Shown here: piece after piece, positions 51,690-64,000 of the stretch
Position numbering within the stretch: the first letter of the stretch is position 1
Layout: every line of letters begins with the position of its first letter
Source of the DNA: Comamonas sp. Y33R10-2
Lineage (GTDB): Bacteria > Pseudomonadota > Gammaproteobacteria > Burkholderiales > Burkholderiaceae_C
Reading direction: 5' to 3'
DNA length: 64,000 bases
NCBI RefSeq assembly: GCF_019355935.1
Contig: NZ_CP079925.1
Location: 3,775,541 to 3,839,540 of the forward strand
Notes under the pieces: generated by a model
Databases searched by the model: none
Seen by the model: only the letters and a program-made list of their open reading frames with translations
What the model was told of the DNA's origin: nothing
Translations under genes and position numbers: made by a program

Positions 51690-51745
51690 TAAGTGAAATT
51701 GGCCTCTAGTCCTTATGTTTCCTTGACTAGTTGCTATCGAAATAT
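51690..51745 (-). repeat. GATAGCT-type dispersed hairpin repeat, copy 9
   Basis: Minus strand: TTTCGATAGCAACTAGTC, loop, GACTAGAGGCCAATTTCAC. The arms CTAGTC/GACTAG pair and the AGAGGCC box is intact. It lies between accA and tilS. Confidence 0.75.
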
Positions 51746-51765
51746 GAATCTGGAGTCTATTTGCA

Positions 51766-52770
51766 ATGCAAACCAAGTCTGATGCTGACTTGTTGAGCGC
51801 TTCGTCTGCGCAGGTCGATGCTGCGATTGCCGCTTTCCATCCGCCTTTGCCGCTGGCGGTGGCGTTAAGCGGTGGTGCTGACTCAACCGCCTTGCTGCTG
51901 GCTTGCCATGCGCGCTGGCCGGGGCAGGTGAGGGCGATTCATGTGCACCACGGTTTGCAGGCAGCGGCCGATGATTTTCAAAAGCATTGCGAGCAGTTGT
52001 GCGCTCAGCACGGCATTGCGCTCAAGGTCTGCGCGATTGATGCGAGAAATGCAGCCGGTCAAAGCCCGGAAGATGCAGCCCGTCAAGGACGGTACCAAGC
52101 GCTGATTCATGCCGCTCAGCAAGATTGGCTGGCAGTGGATGGCGTAGCGCAAGAGCCTGTGCGCTCTATGGCGCTGGCTCAGCATGCCGACGATCAGGTG
52201 GAGACTTTGCTGCTGGCGCTGTCACGCGGCGCTGGGGTGGCGGGCTTGGCGGCCATGCCTGCGCATTGGCAGCGGGCGCAGCTTGAATGGTTTAGGCCTT
52301 TGTTGGCGGCGCCTGCTCGAACCCTCAGAGATTGGCTGCGTGTTCGTGGTGTGAGTTGGGTTGAAGACCCGACCAATACTGATGAAACCTACACGCGCAA
52401 CCGCATCCGTGCGCAATTGCTTCCGGTATTGGAACAGGTCTTTCCGCAGTTTCGCAGCACGTTTGCTCGCAGCAGTGCGCATTGCGCACAAGCGTCTGAA
52501 TTGCTCGATGAGCAGGCGGCGGCTGATTCTCTGGCGGTAGGTATTCCTCCGTCTATTAAGGCGTTGCAGGCTTTAAATGCGGTGCGATTGGGCAATGTTC
52601 TGCGCTATTGGCTGCGCTCTAGCTATGGCACAACACCTACGGCGGCCCAGCTTTCGCAGCTCATGCATCAGCTGAGGGTTTGTACTACACGAGGGCACCG
52701 TATCCATATCAAGGTGGGGCGGGGCTTTGTTGAGCGCCGGGGTGCGGCTCTTGATTGGTACAATTCCTAG
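51766..52770 (+). CDS. tilS: tRNA(Ile)-lysidine synthase
   Basis: A 334-residue N-type ATP pyrophosphatase that converts C34 of the tRNA-Ile CAU anticodon to lysidine so that it reads AUA. The PP-loop is AVALSGGADSTALLLA near residue 32. Other family parts are VHHGLQAAADDF, MALAQHADDQVETLLL and RDWLRVRGVSWVEDPTN with TRNRIRAQLLP. It is shorter than E. coli TilS (432), lacking most of the C-terminal domain; the frame ends cleanly and this may be normal for the group. It is essential in most bacteria. Confidence 0.93.
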   Translation: MQTKSDADLLSASSAQVDAAIAAFHPPLPLAVALSGGADSTALLLACHARWPGQVRAIHVHHGLQAAADDFQKHCEQLCAQHGIALKVCAIDARNAAGQSPEDAARQGRYQALIHAAQQDWLAVDGVAQEPVRSMALAQHADDQVETLLLALSRGAGVAGLAAMPAHWQRAQLEWFRPLLAAPARTLRDWLRVRGVSWVEDPTNTDETYTRNRIRAQLLPVLEQVFPQFRSTFARSSAHCAQASELLDEQAAADSLAVGIPPSIKALQALNAVRLGNVLRYWLRSSYGTTPTAAQLSQLMHQLRVCTTRGHRIHIKVGRGFVERRGAALDWYNS

Positions 52771-52864
52771 GTTTTGGTCTTCTTACTTGCACGAAAAATC
52801 GCCGGCGCGCCAAAACCTCTGTGACCTGCGCCGTGGCAGCTGTTTCGTCACCCTTTAGTATCCA

Positions 52865-54130
52865 ATGGCACTGATCGTTCATAAATACGGCGGCACCTCG
52901 ATGGGCTCGACAGAGCGCATCCGCAATGTCGCCAAGCGCGTGGCTAAGTGGGCTCGGGCAGGTCACCAGTTGGTGGTTGTTCCCAGCGCCATGAGTGGCG
53001 AAACCAATCGTCTGCTGGGTTTGGCCAGCGAATTGGCTCCCAGTCAAGCCAAGAATTCCTACTACCGTGAGCTCGACATGCTGGCCTCCACAGGCGAGCA
53101 AGTGTCGTCAGCCCTGCTGGCGATTGCTTTGCAGGCTGAAGGTGTTGAGTCCGTCAGCTACGCTGGCTGGCAAGTACCGGTGCGCACAGACAGCAGCTTC
53201 ACCAAGGCTCGCATTGAATCCATTGACGATAAGCGTGTTCGCGCTGATCTGGATGCAGGCCGAGTGGTGATCGTGACGGGCTTTCAGGGTATCGATCCTG
53301 ATGGCAACATCACGACGCTGGGTCGTGGCGGCTCTGACACCTCGGCTGTGGCTGTGGCCGCAGCGCTGAAGGCTGCTGAAGTGCTGATCTACACCGATGT
53401 GGATGGTGTCTACACCACCGACCCCCGTGTGGTGTCTGCGGCTAAGCGCCTGGGTACCGTGAGCTTCGAGGAAATGCTGGAAATGGCAAGCCTTGGCTCC
53501 AAGGTGCTGCAGATCCGCTCCGTAGAGTTTGCTGGCAAGTACAAAGTGCCTATGCGCGTGCTCTCTAGCTTCACCCCTTGGGACATCGATCTGCAAGAAG
53601 AAGCCAAGTCCGGCACCCTGATTACTTTTGAGGAAGACGAAAAAATGGAAAAGGCTGTCGTATCCGGCATCGCATTTAACCGTGGTGAAGCCAAGATCTC
53701 CGTGCTGGGCGTGCCCGACACCCCCGGTATCGCTGCTGGCATCCTGGGCCCAGTGGCTGATGCCAACATCGAAGTCGATGTGATCATCCAGAACATCTCT
53801 AAAGACGGTAAGACTGACTTCAGCTTCACCGTTAGCCAAGGTGACTACCAGCGTGCGCTGGAGTTGCTGAGCGAAAAAGTAGCTCCTGCTCTGGGCGCTT
53901 CTGAAGTAGTGGGCAATCCCAACATCGCCAAGGTCAGCATCGTTGGTATCGGCATGCGTAGCCACGTAGGCGTTGCATCGACGATGTTCCGCACTTTGAG
54001 TAAGGAAGGCGTGAACATTCAGATGATCTCTACTTCTGAAATCAAGACTTCGGTCGTGATCGACGAGAAGTACCTGGAATTGGCTGTGCGCTCCTTGCAC
54101 ACAGCCTTCGGTTTGGATAAAACGGAATAA
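52865..54130 (+). CDS. lysC: Aspartate kinase
   Basis: A 421-residue aspartokinase, first enzyme of the lysine/threonine/methionine pathway. The kinase domain has VHKYGGTSMGSTERI, VVPSAMSGETNRLLG, the TLGRGGSDTSAVAVAAAL substrate loop and YTDVDGVYTTDPR. Two ACT domains follow (about 265-340 and 345-415: GVPDTPGIAAGILG and GIGMRSHVGVASTMF), the site of feedback control by lysine and threonine. The length fits the single-gene alpha2beta2-type family. I see no internal start evidence strong enough to name a separate beta subunit. It is followed by tRNA-Ser. Confidence 0.96.
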   Translation: MALIVHKYGGTSMGSTERIRNVAKRVAKWARAGHQLVVVPSAMSGETNRLLGLASELAPSQAKNSYYRELDMLASTGEQVSSALLAIALQAEGVESVSYAGWQVPVRTDSSFTKARIESIDDKRVRADLDAGRVVIVTGFQGIDPDGNITTLGRGGSDTSAVAVAAALKAAEVLIYTDVDGVYTTDPRVVSAAKRLGTVSFEEMLEMASLGSKVLQIRSVEFAGKYKVPMRVLSSFTPWDIDLQEEAKSGTLITFEEDEKMEKAVVSGIAFNRGEAKISVLGVPDTPGIAAGILGPVADANIEVDVIIQNISKDGKTDFSFTVSQGDYQRALELLSEKVAPALGASEVVGNPNIAKVSIVGIGMRSHVGVASTMFRTLSKEGVNIQMISTSEIKTSVVIDEKYLELAVRSLHTAFGLDKTE

Positions 54131-54184
54131 TTTTTGCGACTTTTCAAAAACGTCTCAAAAAGCTGCTTACAATAGCGACATACT

Positions 54185-54277
54185 GGAAACGTGACCGAGT
54201 GGCCGAAGGTGCTCCCCTGCTAAGGGAGTATGGGGTGTAGAGCCTCATCGAGGGTTCGAATCCCTCCGTTTCCGCCA
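54185..54277 (+). tRNA. tRNA-Ser (GCT)
   Basis: 93 bases with an acceptor stem GGAAACG/CGTTTCC, discriminator G and encoded CCA. It has the long variable arm of class II tRNAs, T-loop GGTTCGAATCC, and an anticodon loop with GCT in CTCCCCTGCTAAGGGAG. It lies 54 bases after lysC. Confidence 0.97.
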
Positions 54278-54281
54278 AATC

Positions 54282-54311
54282 AAAGAAAAAGCCGAAAGGC
54301 TTTTTCTTTTT
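54282..54311 (+). terminator. Rho-independent terminator after tRNA-Ser
   Basis: AAAGAAAAAGCC, loop GAAA, GGCTTTTTCTTT: a perfect 12-base stem, AT-rich at its foot. Confidence 0.85.
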
Positions 54312-54340
54312 GTTAGAGCTCTCCAAGAGCTCTAACAAAA
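54308..54340. repeat. Perfect 15-base palindrome upstream of the first rRNA promoter
   Basis: TTTTGTTAGAGCTCT (54308-54322), CCA, AGAGCTCTAACAAAA (54326-54340). It follows the tRNA-Ser terminator and ends 40 bases before the rRNA -10 box. There is no T-run in the proper place for a terminator on either strand. Confidence 0.8.
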
Positions 54341-54358
54341 GGTTTCAAGAATCTTTGA

Positions 54359-54386
54359 TTTGAGTGCCCTAAAGTGGTGCTACAAT
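54359..54386 (+). promoter_or_regulatory. Promoter of rRNA operon 1
   Basis: TACAAT at 54381-54386 is the -10. The -35 is around TTTGAG/TTGAGT (54359-54365), with a spacer of 15-16 bases, somewhat short. The corresponding site of operon 2 shares the -10 but not the upstream sequence. Confidence 0.5.
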
Positions 54387-54625
54387 CCAATGCTTCGCTG
54401 ATCACAGCAAGCAACGAAATTCAAGTGGTTTTAAAGCTGTTTGAGTTCTCAGATCCTTAAAAAAATACAGCCGATAAGTGTGGGCGTTTGATGGCAAGCA
54501 GCCAGTTCTTCGGAACAAAACTCTTCGGAGTATCAAGCGCTCACGAAAACAGTAATTATGGAAGAATTTATTCTTCTTAATTCCGTCAAGTGAGTGAGCA
54601 GTCGAAAGACTTTAAATTCAAGATC
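54387..54625 (+). other. rRNA operon 1 leader
   Basis: A 240-base leader without a gene. CCGATAAGTGTGGGCGTT (54471-54488) pairs with AACGTCCACACTTATCGG (56183-56200) after 16S at 17 of 18 positions. This forms the RNase III processing stem of pre-16S RNA. Confidence 0.75.
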
Positions 54626-56160
<1,535 letters not shown>

Positions 56161-56261
56161 GGAAAAATGCTGCTTTAAGTTGAACGTCCACACTTATCGG
56201 TTGTTGGAACAAGCCAAAACGGGTTTGTATTGAGAAATCGATGCGAGCAAGAAATTGGAAT

Positions 56262-56338
56262 GGGTCTGTAGCTCAGCTGGTTAGAGCACTGTGTTGATAA
56301 CGCAGGGGTCGTTGGTTCGAGCCCAACTAGACCCACCA
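56262..56338 (+). tRNA. tRNA-Ile (GAT), operon 1
   Basis: 77 bases, GGGTCTGTAGCTCAGCTGG start, anticodon GAT in TTGATAA, T-arm GGTTCGAGCC, encoded CCA. Standard spacer tRNA. Confidence 0.97.
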
Positions 56339-56378
56339 GTACTTCGGTACTGAATCCAACATCTGGATTGACAATCCC

Positions 56379-56454
56379 GGGGGATTAGCTCAGCTGGGAG
56401 AGCACCTGCTTTGCAAGCAGGGGGTCGTCGGTTCGATCCCGTCATCCTCCACCA
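56379..56454 (+). tRNA. tRNA-Ala (TGC), operon 1
   Basis: 76 bases, GGGGGATTAGCTCAGCTGG start, anticodon TGC in TTTGCAA, acceptor GGGGGAT/ATCCTCC with one G-T pair, encoded CCA. Confidence 0.97.
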
Positions 56455-56543
56455 GGTTAAAAATGATAGCGTCCAGTGATGCTATAATCGTGGGCTCAGC
56501 AAGTGCTACAAAGCATGGGTTGAGAAGGCGAAAACAGAAATTC

Positions 56544-56580
56544 AATATAAAAGCAGTCTGAAGCAGACTGCTTTTATATT
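56544..56580 (+). other. 17-base-pair hairpin in the rRNA spacer, operon 1
   Basis: AATATAAAAGCAGTCTG, AAG, CAGACTGCTTTTATATT: a perfect stem with a three-base loop, 90 bases after tRNA-Ala. Downstream is TGTTCTTTAAAAA (about 56594), a boxA-like antitermination site. The rest of the 416-base spacer to 23S has no gene. Its last 10 bases begin the 23S processing stem. Confidence 0.75.
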
Positions 56581-56870
56581 GATCTTTGATCAATAGGCTG
56601 TTCTTTAAAAATTCATAGAGTCGAAATCAGCGTTGCTGGTGGAAAGCATTAACCAAGGTTAATGCACCGTGCCATCAGCAACTTTTTGATTGCGTCAAAA
56701 CAAATATTTTGCGAAAGCAAAGATATTTAGTAATGACGAATATTCTCAAAGCTGTGTCGAAAGATACAGCCAAAGATATTCACATTACGGCATAACGCGT
56801 GAGGTGTAAGACCTCACCAGTCTTTGAAGTTCTAGAGCTTTGTGTTTCGCAAGAGACGTCAAAGTTATAG

Positions 56871-59750
<2,880 letters not shown>

Positions 59751-59930
59751 ATAACTTTGGGTTTAGCTCAGAAAATAAAAGACAGAATGAATTGTGAAAA
59801 CGATCATTCAAGTTATGCCAAATAGGCGCAATCGAATAAGCTGATTAAGACTCTATGAATTCGTTGGATTGAAAGCAATCGATTAAGAAGTTAATCGAGA
59901 AAATAAGCGATCGATCTGACAAAAAGTTTA

Positions 59931-60045
59931 TGCCTGATGACCATAGCAAGTTGGTACCACTCCTTCCCATCCCGAACAGGACCGTGAAACGACTTAGCGC
60001 CGATGATAGTGCGGGTTCCCGTGTGAAAGTAGGTCATCGTCAGGC
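59931..60045 (+). rRNA. 5S rRNA, operon 1
   Basis: About 115 bases from TGCCTGATGACCATAGCAAG to CATCGTCAGGC; the ends pair. Central ACCACTCCTTCCCATCCCGA is typical. The 180-base gap from 23S holds a CGATTAA/TTAATCG hairpin and nothing else I can name. Confidence 0.96.
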
Positions 60046-60052
60046 TCTTACG

Positions 60053-60090
60053 CCAAAACGCCTGGCTCACGCCAGGCGTTTTCTTCTCTC
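60053..60090 (+). terminator. Terminator of rRNA operon 1
   Basis: AAAACGCCTGGC, loop TCAC, GCCAGGCGTTTT, then a T/C-rich tail: a 12-base perfect stem right after 5S. Confidence 0.9.
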
Positions 60091-60129
60091 TCTTCGCAAG
60101 AGGGGTGAGAAGAAAACGCAAAAACGTTT

Positions 60130-60158
60130 TAAAAGTACTGTGAAAACAGTGCTACAAT
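60130..60158 (+). promoter_or_regulatory. Promoter of rRNA operon 2
   Basis: TACAAT at 60153-60158 as in operon 1. Upstream sequence differs: an A/T-rich ACGTTTTAAAAGT stretch (UP-element-like) and ACTG-T-GAAA-ACAGT. No strong -35. The leader 60159-60397 is a copy of the operon 1 leader. Confidence 0.45.
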
Positions 60159-60397
60159 CTAAGGCTTCGCTGATCACAGCAAGCAACGAAATTCAAGTGG
60201 TTTTAAAGCTGTTTGAGTTCTCAGATCCTTAAAAAAATACAGCCGATAAGTGTGGGCGTTTGATGGCAAGCAGCCAGTTCTTCGGAACAAAACTCTTCGG
60301 AGTATCAAGCGCTCACGAAAACAGTAATTATGGAAGAATTTATTCTTCTTAATTCCGTCAAGTGAGTGAGCAGTCGAAAGACTTTAAATTCAAGATC

Positions 60398-61932
<1,535 letters not shown>

Positions 61933-62033
61933 GGAAAAATGCTGCTTTAAGTTGAACGTCCACACTTATCGGTTGTTGGAACAAGCCAAAACGGGTTTGT
62001 ATTGAGAAATCGATGCGAGCAAGAAATTGGAAT

Positions 62034-62110
62034 GGGTCTGTAGCTCAGCTGGTTAGAGCACTGTGTTGATAACGCAGGGGTCGTTGGTTCGAGCCCAACT
62101 AGACCCACCA
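62034..62110 (+). tRNA. tRNA-Ile (GAT), operon 2
   Basis: Identical to the operon 1 copy, 77 bases with CCA and anticodon GAT. Confidence 0.97.
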
Positions 62111-62150
62111 GTACTTCGGTACTGAATCCAACATCTGGATTGACAATCCC

Positions 62151-62226
62151 GGGGGATTAGCTCAGCTGGGAGAGCACCTGCTTTGCAAGCAGGGGGTCGT
62201 CGGTTCGATCCCGTCATCCTCCACCA
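62151..62226 (+). tRNA. tRNA-Ala (TGC), operon 2
   Basis: Identical to the operon 1 copy, 76 bases with CCA and anticodon TGC. Confidence 0.97.
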
Positions 62227-62315
62227 GGTTAAAAATGATAGCGTCCAGTGATGCTATAATCGTGGGCTCAGCAAGTGCTACAAAGCATGGGTTGAGAAGG
62301 CGAAAACAGAAATTC

Positions 62316-62352
62316 AATATAAAAGCAGTCTGAAGCAGACTGCTTTTATATT
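62316..62352 (+). other. 17-base-pair hairpin in the rRNA spacer, operon 2
   Basis: Same perfect hairpin as at 56544-56580. Confidence 0.75.
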
Positions 62353-62642
62353 GATCTTTGATCAATAGGCTGTTCTTTAAAAATTCATAGAGTCGAAATC
62401 AGCGTTGCTGGTGGAAAGCATTAACCAAGGTTAATGCACCGTGCCATCAGCAACTTTTTGATTGCGTCAAAACAAATATTTTGCGAAAGCAAAGATATTT
62501 AGTAATGACGAATATTCTCAAAGCTGTGTCGAAAGATACAGCCAAAGATATTCACATTACGGCATAACGCGTGAGGTGTAAGACCTCACCAGTCTTTGAA
62601 GTTCTAGAGCTTTGTGTTTCGCAAGAGACGTCAAAGTTATAG

Positions 62643-64000
<1,358 letters not shown>

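Noticed and set aside
54144..54338. Minus-strand frame with a TEGFEPSMRLYTPYSLSRGAPS-like product
   Set aside because: It is the antisense shadow of tRNA-Ser, a well-known false protein.

Overview
The window is a 64 kb piece of a betaproteobacterial chromosome. The 16S rRNA signature, together with a ParE/ParC, RpoD, DnaG, AccA and LysC set typical of the Burkholderiales, points to the family Comamonadaceae and most likely to the genus Comamonas. I cannot fix the species from reading alone. Almost everything is housekeeping chromosome. I see no phage, transposase, plasmid gene or CRISPR array.

Layout. 1-4.1 kb (minus strand): a WG-repeat protein cut by the window edge, a methyltransferase, a short-chain dehydrogenase, a 46-residue membrane protein and an MFS transporter. 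4.4-9.9 kb: parE, a lytic transglycosylase and parC. 10-14.9 kb: a secreted orphan, pdxY, a RidA-family protein and comEC. 14.9-17.6 kb: a sigma-54-type promoter followed by a circularly permuted ATP-grasp / alpha-E pair with a partly duplicated start. 17.7-20.9 kb: bacterioferritin and ahpC/ahpF. 21-29.5 kb: a divergent Nramp-family transporter and a Fur-type heme-uptake operon (TonB receptor, a small unknown protein, hmuS, hmuT, hmuU, hmuV). 29.5-37.2 kb: a glycosyltransferase bounded by direct repeats, ppsR/ppsA, and a two-gene solute:sodium symporter. 37.2-39.7 kb: a tandem-domain FKBP, a frameshifted HxlR regulator and a ketopantoate reductase homologue. 39.8-44.5 kb: dnaG-rpoD. 44.5-45.2 kb: a gene-free stretch that carries two candidate structured RNAs. 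45.2-48.0 kb: lpxH, ppiB (frameshifted), ppiA and a TPR protein. 48.2-54.1 kb: cysS, a HhH-GPD glycosylase, accA, tilS and lysC. 54.2 kb to the end: tRNA-Ser and two rRNA operons in direct tandem, the second cut by the window edge.

How the genes work together. Iron and oxidative-stress functions sit side by side: Bfr stores iron, AhpCF removes peroxide, and the heme operon imports and processes heme. PpsR controls PpsA, beside a probable organic-acid symporter, which fits gluconeogenic growth on carboxylates. dnaG-rpoD is a reduced form of the macromolecular synthesis operon.

The least ordinary signals are non-coding. A dispersed hairpin repeat of about 50 bp, marked by GATAGCT, occurs nine times, including once in frame inside comEC. 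A three-way-junction RNA with its own terminator lies just upstream of dnaG. A second RNA candidate lies divergent to it, and a structured leader precedes the Nramp gene. A sigma-54 promoter drives the ATP-grasp/alpha-E operon. Four single-base changes in homopolymer runs (two genes, two 23S sites) suggest residual sequencing error.
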